A DNA stretch of 64,000 nucleotides from Planctomycetaceae bacterium (lineage in GTDB: Bacteria; Planctomycetota; Planctomycetia; Planctomycetales; Planctomycetaceae). Where the stretch lies: positions 19,203 through 83,202 of the forward strand of contig JAKFWA010000092.1 in the NCBI GenBank assembly GCA_021732995.1, written 5' to 3'. The notes below the pieces were generated by a model. That model saw only the letters and a list, made by a program, of their open reading frames with translations, did no database searches and had not been told where the DNA came from. Position 1 is the first letter of the stretch, and the number at the start of each line of letters is the position of its first letter. Below, piece by piece: positions 54,199-63,992 of this stretch. A program made the position numbers and the translations under genes.

Positions 54199-56295
54199 AT
54201 GCAGTTTCTTCAACCCTTCTTCCTGCCGGCACTGGCAGCTTTGTCCGTGCCGATCTTGATCCACCTGTTCTTCCGCCTGCGGACGAAGCGTGTGGAACTG
54301 GGAACGATTCGCTTTTTGCGAGTGGTTCTGGAAGAGAACGCGCGCCGTCGCAAGGTGATGCGCTGGGTGCTGCTGGGATTGCGAATGGCGTTTGTGGCGT
54401 TGCTCGTCGGTCTGTTCGCACGACCCTTTGTCACCGCTCAAGCCAAGAGCGGCGAGAAGCAACTGGTCGTCCTGCTGATCGATCGATCGGCAACCATGCA
54501 GTTGAAAGATGACAAGGCGCGGTTGATTGATCAGGCCGTGGCCGACGCGAAGAAGCTCATTCAGGAATCCGGGTCGGCGGCGCGTGTTGAAATCGCCTTC
54601 TTCGATCACGCCGTGCATCCACTCACTGACAACGCAGCCACGACTGGCGATTGGGCGGCTCAGCTAGCGGCGTCAGATGCAGTTTACGGAGCGACGAACT
54701 ACGGGGTCGCGATCGAGTGGGCTCGCGATGTCCTGATCAAGGCACCGGACGGCACGAAGACACTGCATCTTTTCACGGACATGCAGAGATCCGGGTTGGA
54801 CTGGACCGAAGTCGCGCCGCTGCCGGCCGATGTCGCCGTGCACTTGCATGACCTTGGCCGCTCCGTCGTGAACAACATCGCGGTCTCCGAAGTTCGAGTT
54901 CCTCGCGTCTGGGTTCGTCCCGGAGAACCGGCGAGTTTGCGAGCGTCTATCACGTACGGCGGAGCGTTCGCGCTGGACGATGTCGCCGTGGTGATGGAAG
55001 TCGGGAAAGCTCCGCTGTCGCTAATGGCGAAGAGCAACACTCATCGGGTTGATTCGACGAAACTGATGGACCGCGTCACGAAGCGTGAACGAGTCAAGCT
55101 GGAACCAGGCGCTACGATTACCTTGGACTTCGACCTGCCGGCCTTGAGCGAAGGGCGCTGGCAGGGGCGAGTGTTCGTGGAGTACGACGATGATCTCGCG
55201 TTCGACAATCAGCGCCACTTTGCAATCGCCGCCGCTGCTCCCTATCGAGTGCTCGTCGTCAACGGGGGCGACAGTTCGGCACCGATTCTGAGCGAAACCT
55301 ACTTCCTGGAAATGGCCTTGCGACTGGCCGCGCCGGGTGAATCGTTCAATGGCAGCCCCTTCAATACGGAGCTGATCCAGTACGGAGAGACTGATAAGGA
55401 CGATCTGCCAAGCCTCAACAACTTCGATGCCGTCGTCCTGGCGAACGTGGGCGACGTGCGCAGCACTGACGCCGCCCAGCTTGCGAGTTTCGTGAAAGCG
55501 GGCGGCGGGTTGCTGGTCTTCACCGGTGATCAGGTGACGGCGAAATCCGCGGCCCCGCTGATTCAAGCGGGACTTGGTGTGGGCGAAATCGGCGAGCCAC
55601 ACGTCACTCGCGATCTGCCGTGGCGACTCGCAAGCTGGGACGACAAGCATCCGATCTTTCAACCACTCAGCGATCCGCAATACGGAGACCTGCGGCGGTT
55701 GATGTTTGCAGCCTATACGCCCATCAATCCGTCCTCGGACGCGAAAGTATTGGCAGAGTTCAATACTCATGGCGCGGCGGTGATTGAGCGACCTGTAGGG
55801 CAGGGGACGTTGCTCTGGGTGACGACTCCTTGCGGGCGTGACTGGAGCGATTGGTGCGGTAGCCGCCTGTTCCTGCCGATGGTCCACCAGTTGCTCGGAT
55901 ATGAGGTTGGCCTGTCAGCAGGCGGCCGCATTCGCAGTCAATCAATTGATATCACAGACAAGCAGGCGATTTCAGAATCAGATCAGAAAACGGCTCCGCG
56001 GTCGCAATCACCCCAGAGCGCGGAAGTCTCACTGGTGCCCGGAGTGAATCACTTCGAACGGTATTCGGACGTCATCAACACAAGTCCTCGTGAATCGGAA
56101 ACTGAACGATGTTCACGCGAGGACTTCGAGAATCGGTTCGCGATGCGGTTCGTGGACGACGAGAGCTCGTCTGACACCGCCGCAGCATTGAGCAATGTGG
56201 AGATCCGTCAGGACGAGTTGTGGCCCTGGCTGGCGTGCCTGTTGATGGCGGTGCTGCTGCTGGAAAGTTTCGTCGGCAACCGGACCACGGCCTGA
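54199..56295 (+). CDS. BatA-type membrane protein with vWA domain
   Basis: The 698-residue protein begins with the aerotolerance N-terminal region (FLPALAALSVPILIHLFFRLRTKRVELGTIRFL), followed by a second membrane helix (WVLLGLRMAFVALLVGLF). A vWA domain follows with DRSATM in place of the canonical DxSxS motif, then a beta-rich part, a glutamine amidotransferase-like segment (NNFDAVVLANVGDVRSTDA, AGGGLLVFTGDQV) and a closing helix (WLACLLMAVLLLESFV). BatA-like proteins occur with MoxR and DUF58. The large soluble part should be outside the cytosol. Confidence 0.92.
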   Translation: MQFLQPFFLPALAALSVPILIHLFFRLRTKRVELGTIRFLRVVLEENARRRKVMRWVLLGLRMAFVALLVGLFARPFVTAQAKSGEKQLVVLLIDRSATMQLKDDKARLIDQAVADAKKLIQESGSAARVEIAFFDHAVHPLTDNAATTGDWAAQLAASDAVYGATNYGVAIEWARDVLIKAPDGTKTLHLFTDMQRSGLDWTEVAPLPADVAVHLHDLGRSVVNNIAVSEVRVPRVWVRPGEPASLRASITYGGAFALDDVAVVMEVGKAPLSLMAKSNTHRVDSTKLMDRVTKRERVKLEPGATITLDFDLPALSEGRWQGRVFVEYDDDLAFDNQRHFAIAAAAPYRVLVVNGGDSSAPILSETYFLEMALRLAAPGESFNGSPFNTELIQYGETDKDDLPSLNNFDAVVLANVGDVRSTDAAQLASFVKAGGGLLVFTGDQVTAKSAAPLIQAGLGVGEIGEPHVTRDLPWRLASWDDKHPIFQPLSDPQYGDLRRLMFAAYTPINPSSDAKVLAEFNTHGAAVIERPVGQGTLLWVTTPCGRDWSDWCGSRLFLPMVHQLLGYEVGLSAGGRIRSQSIDITDKQAISESDQKTAPRSQSPQSAEVSLVPGVNHFERYSDVINTSPRESETERCSREDFENRFAMRFVDDESSSDTAAALSNVEIRQDELWPWLACLLMAVLLLESFVGNRTTA

Positions 56296-56311
56296 CGTTG
56301 TGAGGTACATG

Positions 56312-58555
56312 ATGAGTGACGCCTTTCTCAAACGATTTCAACTGCTCTGGCGGCGCAAGCAGCGCTTGCAGCTCGGACAGGTATTGATGAGTTCGCTCCT
56401 GCTGGCCGTTGCCGGAGTCAGCCTGCTCACAGTGATTGACTATCGCTGGGAGCTGGATGCCACAGCGCGCATGGTGCTGCTATCAGTGCTGTCCGCCGCG
56501 TTCGGTGTCTTCGCCGTCAGCTCGCTGTGGCGTACCTGCCGCAGTTGGAGCAAACCTCGCACAGCCGCCGAAATCGAAGCCGCGTTCCCTGAGTTGGGAC
56601 AGTCGGTGCGGACAACGGTGCAGTTTGCGAGTATGAAAGCCGACGAGACTCAGTCCGAGGGCGTCGCAGTGACGCTGGTCGAAGCATTGTCGACTGAGAC
56701 TCACCGTCGAGCCCTACCTCTAACGCTGGAAGATGTGCTGCCGACGCGGCGGCTGACGATGGCCGCTGCATGTACCCTGGCGGTGGGCCTGCTGTTGTTT
56801 GGAGCCACCAGTCTCAACTGGGAATGGGCCTATGCTGCTCAGCGTGCGTTGTTGCAGGAGCAGACTTATCGAGAACTCATTGTCGCTCCCGGAGATCAGA
56901 CGGTTGATGAAGGTCAGGGCATCAGTCTGGCCATTGAACTCGTCGGTCGGGCCGATCGAGACGTTGTCCTGCTGACTCGGCAAGCGGGTTCCGATGGGGA
57001 ATGGATCGAACGCACGCTCGAACGTGAACCTGCGGCACAGCCCCCAATGATTCGGAAATCCGTCATCGCCGTATCCACGAGCACCCCACCTGCGACGGCC
57101 CCGGCATTGGCTGATCGTCGGCAGCGAGTTCGCTATGTCGCAGCACTGAATCGGCTGACGAAAGTGATCGAATATCGCGCCATCGCTGGCGACCTGCAGA
57201 GTCCTGTCTATCGCATCGAAATTCGTCGACCGCTGGGCATCGCCAGCCTGAAAGTTGAACTTACTCCGCCCGAGTACACGGGGCAGGAACCTTCGACTGT
57301 CGAAGACGCCGATGTCAGTGCACTGCAGGGCACCGAGGCACGCTACCTCGTCCAGTTCGACAAGCCAGTGAAGTCGGCGTCGATTGTGCTGGCGAAGAGG
57401 AAGCAACCCCGGGATGAGGATGATCCCAACGAGCCTGAAGTCATTCCGTTGAGCCTTACGGGAACGGCTCTGGCCACAACGACTCTGCAACTGGTCGAAG
57501 ACCGCACGTACAGCCTGCTGGCTGAAGCCGTTGACGGTACTCGATTGCCAGAGAACAAGTATCGCATTCGCGTTCGTCAGGATCAGCCGCCACAGGTTTC
57601 CTTTGAGTCACCGAACGATGCGATCGAAGTGCACACGCTCGCGGAACTGCCGATGCGGGTGCGCGTCAGCGATGACTATGGACTCAGCAAGGCCGGCGTG
57701 GTGTTTCAGGTCAACAACGAGCAGGAGATTCCGCTCATCAATGAAGACTTCGCGACCGTCGTCGCTGCGGCTGAAGAGGCCAAGTCGACCGGCAAGATCA
57801 GCCCGAAGACGAAGGCTCTGCTGGAACGAATTCTGCCATTGGAACACTTCGAGCTGACTCAGAAGGACTCCGTGCTGTACTTCGCGTTCGCTGAGGACAA
57901 CCTGCCGGGCAAAGCCCAACGCACGGAAACGGACATGCGATTCATCGACATTCGTCCGTTCAAGCGCGAGTACCGAGTGCAGGACCCCGACCCGATGGAC
58001 CCCATGCCGGGCAACATGGGTCTGCAGTTGAAGTCGCTGGAAGAATTGATCAACCGCCAGCGTTTTGGACTCAATCGCACGATTCAGATCGAGAAGCGGG
58101 CGATGGCCGGACGTAAGCCGGATCCAAGCACTCTCGACCAGTTGATGCAGTTTGAAACTGACCTGGCGAAGAATGTTCGCGATACGGCGTTAGGACTCGA
58201 AGCGCGCGGCTTCGACGACACGGAACTGTTCTATCAGGCCGAGACAGCCATCCTCGCAGCGGTGGATTCTCTCTCCGTCGGTAAGTGGGATAACGCGACT
58301 CTGCAGATGAAAGACGCGCTGAAGGCCCTCATCGAGCAGCGCGATCGAACGGTTCAAGCCATTCTGAAGAACCCTAATCGAGGTCAAGCCGCCGCCATTC
58401 GAGCGTTTGATCGCATGCAGGCTCAAAAACTTCGTCGTCCCAAGACAGACCGTGAAGAAGCAAAGGAATTGATTCGTCGACTGGAAGCGCTGGCCACTGA
58501 AGAAGAAGCCATTGCCAGCGGCCTGGATGCATCCAAAAGCGAAGCCAGCCAGTAG
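56312..58555 (+). CDS. large membrane protein, DUF4175-like
   Basis: The start at 56312 is chosen because GAGG lies 6 nt upstream; an ATG one codon earlier is possible. The 747-residue product has two N-terminal membrane helices (VLMSSLLLAVAGVSLLTVI and VLLSVLSAAFGVFAVSSLW), a third near residue 155 (AACTLAVGLLLFGATSL), and a long soluble part with Ig-like segments (VAPGDQTVDEGQGISLAIEL, RIRVRQDQPPQVSFESPN) and helical C-terminus. This resembles DUF4175 proteins that accompany MoxR/BatA genes. It starts 16 bp after the BatA-type gene. Function unknown. Confidence 0.83.
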   Translation: MSDAFLKRFQLLWRRKQRLQLGQVLMSSLLLAVAGVSLLTVIDYRWELDATARMVLLSVLSAAFGVFAVSSLWRTCRSWSKPRTAAEIEAAFPELGQSVRTTVQFASMKADETQSEGVAVTLVEALSTETHRRALPLTLEDVLPTRRLTMAAACTLAVGLLLFGATSLNWEWAYAAQRALLQEQTYRELIVAPGDQTVDEGQGISLAIELVGRADRDVVLLTRQAGSDGEWIERTLEREPAAQPPMIRKSVIAVSTSTPPATAPALADRRQRVRYVAALNRLTKVIEYRAIAGDLQSPVYRIEIRRPLGIASLKVELTPPEYTGQEPSTVEDADVSALQGTEARYLVQFDKPVKSASIVLAKRKQPRDEDDPNEPEVIPLSLTGTALATTTLQLVEDRTYSLLAEAVDGTRLPENKYRIRVRQDQPPQVSFESPNDAIEVHTLAELPMRVRVSDDYGLSKAGVVFQVNNEQEIPLINEDFATVVAAAEEAKSTGKISPKTKALLERILPLEHFELTQKDSVLYFAFAEDNLPGKAQRTETDMRFIDIRPFKREYRVQDPDPMDPMPGNMGLQLKSLEELINRQRFGLNRTIQIEKRAMAGRKPDPSTLDQLMQFETDLAKNVRDTALGLEARGFDDTELFYQAETAILAAVDSLSVGKWDNATLQMKDALKALIEQRDRTVQAILKNPNRGQAAAIRAFDRMQAQKLRRPKTDREEAKELIRRLEALATEEEAIASGLDASKSEASQ

Positions 58556-58676
58556 GCACCGATTTTGTCTGAAACCGCTCTAAGACCGCAGCAACTGATC
58601 CGTTTGAGAACCTTCGGCCGAATCAATCCGAACGACATCAACACCGCAAACCACACTCTTCATCAGACCTGAGATC

Positions 58677-60401
58677 ATGAAAAAGTTCATCGCCTTGTCG
58701 GTCGTGCTTGCGGGAACATGCGGGTTCGCCCAGGACACCCCGGAACCTGCCAGTGAACCGGCGAAGCCAGCAGCTCCGACACGCGGCCAACTCAAAGAGA
58801 AACAGACCGACGCGGTTCTGGAAGCACAGGCGATTGAAGAAACGCTAGGCAAACTGAAGCGTGCCTCGGACCTCGCCAAGCAGCGCATTGTCGAAGCCTC
58901 CAGAACCACCGACGACGCTTCACAAGCACTGGAACGAGGTAACTCGAAGCAGGCTCAGGAAGAAGCCGCCAAGGCCGCGGTCATGTTTCGCGAGATCGCG
59001 AAGCAGTTGGAAGCCTTGTTGAAGGAAGAGACGCCGCAGCGCATTCAGGCGGCGCAACAGATGGCTCAGAAGTTGGCCGAAGCCGAACGTCAGTTTCTGC
59101 GGGACTTCAAAGGCATCGCCAACGCGGCTTCCAATGGTGGCCGAGGCAAGATGGATCCGAACGCCGAGATTCAACCATCGCCGAAAGCCCAAGGTGGAAA
59201 CAATCCGGACAGCCAGTTGCCTGCACCGGATAAACCGATGAAGGATGGCCAGGGCGGCAAGGTCGATCCCTCGTCGACCAAAACTCCGATGCCGGAAACG
59301 CCACCCACTGGTGATGGCGCCGGTGGCAAGAACGAGAAGCAACCGATGGGTTCCGGTCAGGGCGCAGACAAGAAGCCGGACGATCCCAAAGGAGAGGACA
59401 AGGACAACACCCAGGCCGGCGGTGGTAAGACCGACAAGGCTGCCGCAGAGCAAGCGGGCTCCGGAAGCACGACATCCAAGGACGAGACCGAGAAGCCAGA
59501 AGAAAAGAATGGAGCAGGGCAGGGGGGCAGCAAACCGGACAAGAAGAATCAGAAGGGTGCTGGCGGCGGGATGACTCCCGAACAGGCCCGCGAAGAACTC
59601 GCGAAGCAGGCCGAGCAGTTGGCTCAGTCCGGAGCGACGCTCGAAGATGTTCTGAAATCGATCACAGAATCGACCAGTTCGGCGGACAACGAAGCGATTA
59701 CCAAAATCAATGAACTGCTGAAGGAAACCAACCTCAAGGCAGCCGTTGCCAACATGCAGGCCACGGCATCTCAGATCCGGAATGGCAAGCTGGAAGATGC
59801 CCGGGTCGGAAGTCTGGACGCAGCAGACCGACTGGAAATCGCCAGCCAGCGGCTCGGTTCGGTCTATCGAGCAGTCGTCGCACCGAAGGCGGAGAATCTG
59901 ATCAAGCTGGAGCAACAGATCGCGGATCTTCGCGAACGAATGAAGAACCTGGAAACGCCTTCCGACGTTCGTACCCTGATGAGGGATCTTCAGGAACTGC
60001 TCAGCAAGCTGGAGGAGGAAGGTTTCAATACCACGGCTCGCGACGAATTGCTCTCGCAGTTGCGCAAGGCGGGGGTCGGTTCGTCGGACTTCCAGCGCAT
60101 CGTTCGCGAGTGGCTCGGCGCCAGCAACCGCTACGAGGTTCCCGGCGTCTTTGATGCTCTCGCGCTGCAGTTGCAGGAAGACCTGCAGGAGCGCATTCAG
60201 ACGTTGATCCTCGGAGACCTGGCAGCGGCAACCGACGAAGTTTCGCCGCCGAAGTACCAAGAACTGGTTGAGCGATACCTGCAGGTGCTCTCAACCGACA
60301 GTGCTCGCGCGACAAAAACAGAAACTCGCAAGATCAAGTCAGAGACCAAGGACGTCCCTCGCGTTGATAAGCCGACCGTGACTCGAGAGGGACAGCCATG
60401 A
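58677..60401 (+). CDS. exported coiled-coil protein with Gly/Lys/Asp-rich disordered middle
   Basis: The 574-residue product has a signal peptide (MKKFIALSVVLAGTCGFAQ), then a long helical region (about 40-145: VLEAQAIEETLGKLKRASDL, EEAAKAAVMFREIAKQLEAL). Residues about 150-300 are low-complexity, rich in Gly, Lys, Asp and Pro, and likely disordered. A second coiled coil follows (LIKLEQQIADLRERMKNLE, LMRDLQELLSKLEEEG). No catalytic domain is seen. Proteins of this shape are found next to DUF4175-like genes in planctomycetes. Its last codons overlap the next start by 4 bp (ATGA). Confidence 0.82.
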   Translation: MKKFIALSVVLAGTCGFAQDTPEPASEPAKPAAPTRGQLKEKQTDAVLEAQAIEETLGKLKRASDLAKQRIVEASRTTDDASQALERGNSKQAQEEAAKAAVMFREIAKQLEALLKEETPQRIQAAQQMAQKLAEAERQFLRDFKGIANAASNGGRGKMDPNAEIQPSPKAQGGNNPDSQLPAPDKPMKDGQGGKVDPSSTKTPMPETPPTGDGAGGKNEKQPMGSGQGADKKPDDPKGEDKDNTQAGGGKTDKAAAEQAGSGSTTSKDETEKPEEKNGAGQGGSKPDKKNQKGAGGGMTPEQAREELAKQAEQLAQSGATLEDVLKSITESTSSADNEAITKINELLKETNLKAAVANMQATASQIRNGKLEDARVGSLDAADRLEIASQRLGSVYRAVVAPKAENLIKLEQQIADLRERMKNLETPSDVRTLMRDLQELLSKLEEEGFNTTARDELLSQLRKAGVGSSDFQRIVREWLGASNRYEVPGVFDALALQLQEDLQERIQTLILGDLAAATDEVSPPKYQELVERYLQVLSTDSARATKTETRKIKSETKDVPRVDKPTVTREGQP

Positions 60402-61270
60402 GATTCCTGGAAGGGAACCGAGGTCTTGCGTCCAGCAGCGACATGAGCGCTAACGGCCCGTGTTGGGTCGCGTTGCTGGTCGTGGCATTTTCGACGGCCA
60501 CCGTTCGAGCGGAAGAAGCCGCCGCCGAAGCCGAAGCGCTGCGTAAGACTGAAGTCGAGCAGATGAAGCAGATTCTGGATGATGCCACAATCGAAACAGG
60601 CGGCGACAAACCTGAACCGCTCACACGGAGCGAGCATCCGATTCTGCGATATACCAATCCGGTGACTTCAGCGTTCGGACATGGAGCGTTGTTTCTAATT
60701 CTGCAGGGCAAGCGACCGGTTGCAGCGGCGGGAATGTCCTCGCGTGAGAACGGGTTCTATTGGGAACTGAGTTCACTGACTCAGAAGCCGTTGAAGGTGA
60801 CTCGCAACGGCAAGGCTGTCTGGTCTCCTTCATCCTCAGCCTGGATGCCGCGGCCCGTGCCAGATGCTCCCATTCCCGCTGAATCTCCGGCCGCGAGGCT
60901 GACTCAGATGCGCGCCATTGCCAGACAGTTTTCTGTCACCGAAGAGCGGCGTAACCAATGGCAGGAAGGCCGGCTGTTGACGCAACCGCTGCATCGCTGG
61001 GAAGACGAGAAGGCCGGCGCTTTCGACGGCGCGCTGTTTGCCTACGCCGAGACAACCGATCCCGAACTGCTGCTGCTTCTGGAAGTTCGCAAAGATGCTG
61101 CGGACGGAAAAGCCGCTTGGGTGTTCACCCTTGCCAGGATGACGGCTTCGCCGGTGAAGGTCAGTTTCAAAGAGAAAGAGATTTGGACCGTTGATGGCTA
61201 CTGGCGTGGTCCACGAACTCCACAAGACCCGTACGTTGAACAACTGTTAGGAAAGTTCGAAGCCAAGTAA
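60398..61270 (+). CDS. uncharacterised exported protein, family copy C
   Basis: The 290-residue product is translated from an ATGA overlap with the previous gene; a hydrophobic stretch (WVALLVVAFSTATVRAEE) after 25 residues is the signal. It again shows the family motifs: PILRYTNPVTSAFGHGALFL with GKRPVAA, ARLTQMRAIARQFSVT, RLLTQPLHRWEDEKA, FDGALFAYAETTDPELLLLLE and KEIW. It is the third paralog in this cluster. An N-terminal helical segment (AEAEALRKTEVEQMKQILD) is longer than in copies A and B. Function unknown. Confidence 0.83.
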   Translation: MRFLEGNRGLASSSDMSANGPCWVALLVVAFSTATVRAEEAAAEAEALRKTEVEQMKQILDDATIETGGDKPEPLTRSEHPILRYTNPVTSAFGHGALFLILQGKRPVAAAGMSSRENGFYWELSSLTQKPLKVTRNGKAVWSPSSSAWMPRPVPDAPIPAESPAARLTQMRAIARQFSVTEERRNQWQEGRLLTQPLHRWEDEKAGAFDGALFAYAETTDPELLLLLEVRKDAADGKAAWVFTLARMTASPVKVSFKEKEIWTVDGYWRGPRTPQDPYVEQLLGKFEAK

Positions 61271-61325
61271 CGACCCAGTTCTATCGATTAACAACTGCCC
61301 TCTCTCACGAGCAACGACTCACAAC

Positions 61326-63992
61326 ATGCTTGCGACCCTCTCATTCCTCACACCGCTGACTCTCGCCGTGATCGGCGGCTTCGCGCTGGCGCTGTTGGGC
61401 GTGTTCGCGCTGCTCAGGCTGGTGGCTGGACCTCCGGCGGCAGTTGCTCGACGAGCGGGCTTGCTGACGCTCAGAGCCTTGGCCATCGCAACATTGGCGC
61501 TGATCATTCTCAACCCAAGCGACGTCACGGAAACACCCGGCCCAATTGATCGTCCCGATTTGTTTTATCTGCTGGATGCCTCGCAAAGCATGGCGTTCGG
61601 AGACGAAGAAACCCGCTTCGAACACGCACGACGACTGATGCGTGAAGCAGAAACCAGCATCGGTGATGATCCGCACGCCGACGTCAAACTGTTCCGGTTC
61701 GGACACCGGCTCGCCGCGGTTGATCAACAGAAAACGGCGGACAGCAATCAGACTCAGCCGGATGCAAAGGCGCCATCGGTCGACAAGAAGAAAACAAACG
61801 AAAAGCCGCTGGAGCCTGTTGATTCCGACACTCAACTGGTGACTGCTCTGCGCCAGGCATCAAGTCGCTTCGGCCGTCGACCTCCAGCCGGCATTGTGGT
61901 GTTTTCGGACGGCCGTTCGCGTGATGAGAGCGGTGTCGAGCAAGTGGCGGCGCAGTTCGCGAAGTTGAAAGTCCCCGTGCATGTTGTGCCAGTGGGTGAC
62001 ACCAGCAAAGGCGGCGACGTCGCTGTGGTGGCCGTTGTCGTCCCGGCTCGCGTCCGACGTTACACGTCGGTGGACGTGCAAATCTTCCTGCGGAGCTACG
62101 GGTTTGAGGGACGGCGCTGCGAGGTCTCCCTCGTAGAACCGGGCAGTTCAGATGGTTCCGGCGAACGCCCACTGGCACCCGTGCTGCCGGTAACGTTGCA
62201 TGATGGTTTCCAGTCGGTCGAACTCAGCTTCCGCACGGAGCCGAAGACTCGCAAGTTGAAGGTCAAGGTCTCGTCGCTACCGAATGAAGTGTCAGCGACG
62301 AACAACGAGTTCGCGACGCAGGTCATGATCGACCGCACGAAGATTCGCGTGCTGTATATCGAAGGCAGTTCGCAACCGCTGCAGCCTGTGCAGCGCGGCA
62401 CGAAGTATGAAGTGCGCGGGCCTTACTCAGACATTCAGAACGCACTCACAGAAGACGAAGACATTGAATGCGTAGTACTGCACGCTCAAGCCGGTCGCAC
62501 GCGATTGCAGAGAGTCGGTGAGAACTCGCAATTCGGCACCGTGCGGGGCTTCCCAGAAACTGTGGCCGAACTGGCAGCCTTCGACGCCCTTATTCTCAGT
62601 GACGTCGCAGCGAACTCGTTTACCGATCAACAACTCGAATGGATTGAGCAGTGGATCGGCCAGCGCGGCGGCGGACTGGTGATGGTCGGCGGCCAGAAGA
62701 GTTTTTCGGCCGGGAACTGGGATGAAACGCCCATTGCGTCGATGTTGCCCATCGAACTGCGCGAGGACAACGACTGGCTGCCGGGTACGCAGGTCAGTGT
62801 GAAAGCCGATGCCACGGCGCTGAATCATCCTCTGTGGATGTTGACCAGTAACGCCGTGCAGAACCGTGAGATCGTCAGTCAGTTTCCGGCGTTCTTCGGG
62901 GCGAACCGTTGGGGCGCCGTCAAACCGAACCTGACGCGCGTCATTGCAAACTCGAACCTGGCGGCCGCAGAACCACCACCCACACTCGCGGTGGTGCAAC
63001 CGGCGAAACAGCGTCCCGGCCTGTTCGACCAACTTCGGAAGAATCTATTGGGCCCGAACGGTTCTACTAAGAAGCCGGACGATCCTAAGCAGGCCACGGC
63101 TGCCAATGTCGCTACCGGTTCGTCGACTGCATCATCAGAGCCACTGCCAACGAACACTCCCGCTATCGTAAGCGGTCAATACGGTCGAGGTCGTACCTTG
63201 GTGATGGCGATGCCGGTCACTTCTCCGTGGGCAAATGACTTCCTCAATAAATGGGGCGACGGCGACACGCGATACTTCGGCAAGTTCTGGCGGAACTCGA
63301 TCTACTGGTTGACCGAATCATCTTCCATTGGCCGCCGCCGGCTGGTCGTAACGGCAGACAAAAAGTTCTATCGGCCGGGCGAAACGATCACGTTAACGGC
63401 TGCGGCGTTCGACGAGTCCGCGACTCCGACAGGCTCCTACAAGATCACCAGCATGGTCGAACCGCAGGCTTCGCTGACGGATCTCGAATCGAACTACTCG
63501 CCGATTCGGTGGCCGGAAGGCAAGCCTCGTGAAAGTGGCGAGTCAGGACCATTCGTTGCCTGGGGCGAAGAATTCGACCTGCCGCGAGTCGACACCGCAG
63601 CTGGCAAGCCAGCATTCCAACTGGCGCTACCTATTGCGGACGCGCTGACCGTGGGCTCCGCGAGTCAGTCGTTGCGAGTGGAACTGACCGCCATGGAGGA
63701 ATTCACTCAGGTCGACAGTACTTCGCTGGATATCCAAGTTTTGCATGATCCGTTTGAGCAGCAGAATCCGTTTCCGAATCACGAACTGCTCACTTCGATT
63801 GCACGGCACTCGGGCGGGCAAGTCATCACGGAAGCGTCGCAGCTCGCCACGGTTTTGCGCGATGTCCCGCTTAAGGCTGGTACGCCCGTCGTTAAGAAGA
63901 CTCCGTTGTGGCCAAACTGGTGGCTATGGACATGGATGCTGGGGCTGCTGACAGTCGAATGGGTCTGGCGACGATTTGTGGGGTTGGCATGA
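61326..63992 (+). CDS. membrane vWA protein with glutamine amidotransferase-like domain
   Basis: The 888-residue protein has two N-terminal helices (LAVIGGFALALLGVFALL, LTLRALAIATLALIIL), a vWA domain with an intact metal-site motif DASQSM (near residue 84) and FSDGRSRDESG, then a class I amidotransferase-like segment (AFDALILSDVAANSFTDQQL, GGGLVMVGGQKSFSAG). A disordered linker (KKPDDPKQATAANVATGSST) and a C-terminal helix (WWLWTWMLGLLTVEWVW) follow. It repeats the plan of the BatA-type protein at 54199-56295 and is probably its partner. The next gene begins at its stop codon. Confidence 0.92.
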   Translation: MLATLSFLTPLTLAVIGGFALALLGVFALLRLVAGPPAAVARRAGLLTLRALAIATLALIILNPSDVTETPGPIDRPDLFYLLDASQSMAFGDEETRFEHARRLMREAETSIGDDPHADVKLFRFGHRLAAVDQQKTADSNQTQPDAKAPSVDKKKTNEKPLEPVDSDTQLVTALRQASSRFGRRPPAGIVVFSDGRSRDESGVEQVAAQFAKLKVPVHVVPVGDTSKGGDVAVVAVVVPARVRRYTSVDVQIFLRSYGFEGRRCEVSLVEPGSSDGSGERPLAPVLPVTLHDGFQSVELSFRTEPKTRKLKVKVSSLPNEVSATNNEFATQVMIDRTKIRVLYIEGSSQPLQPVQRGTKYEVRGPYSDIQNALTEDEDIECVVLHAQAGRTRLQRVGENSQFGTVRGFPETVAELAAFDALILSDVAANSFTDQQLEWIEQWIGQRGGGLVMVGGQKSFSAGNWDETPIASMLPIELREDNDWLPGTQVSVKADATALNHPLWMLTSNAVQNREIVSQFPAFFGANRWGAVKPNLTRVIANSNLAAAEPPPTLAVVQPAKQRPGLFDQLRKNLLGPNGSTKKPDDPKQATAANVATGSSTASSEPLPTNTPAIVSGQYGRGRTLVMAMPVTSPWANDFLNKWGDGDTRYFGKFWRNSIYWLTESSSIGRRRLVVTADKKFYRPGETITLTAAAFDESATPTGSYKITSMVEPQASLTDLESNYSPIRWPEGKPRESGESGPFVAWGEEFDLPRVDTAAGKPAFQLALPIADALTVGSASQSLRVELTAMEEFTQVDSTSLDIQVLHDPFEQQNPFPNHELLTSIARHSGGQVITEASQLATVLRDVPLKAGTPVVKKTPLWPNWWLWTWMLGLLTVEWVWRRFVGLA

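Noticed and set aside
55021..55887. 288-codon minus-strand open frame
   Set aside because: It is antisense to the BatA-type gene.
58920..60260. 446-codon minus-strand open frame
   Set aside because: It is antisense to the coiled-coil protein gene, whose signal peptide, heptads and operon overlaps are convincing.
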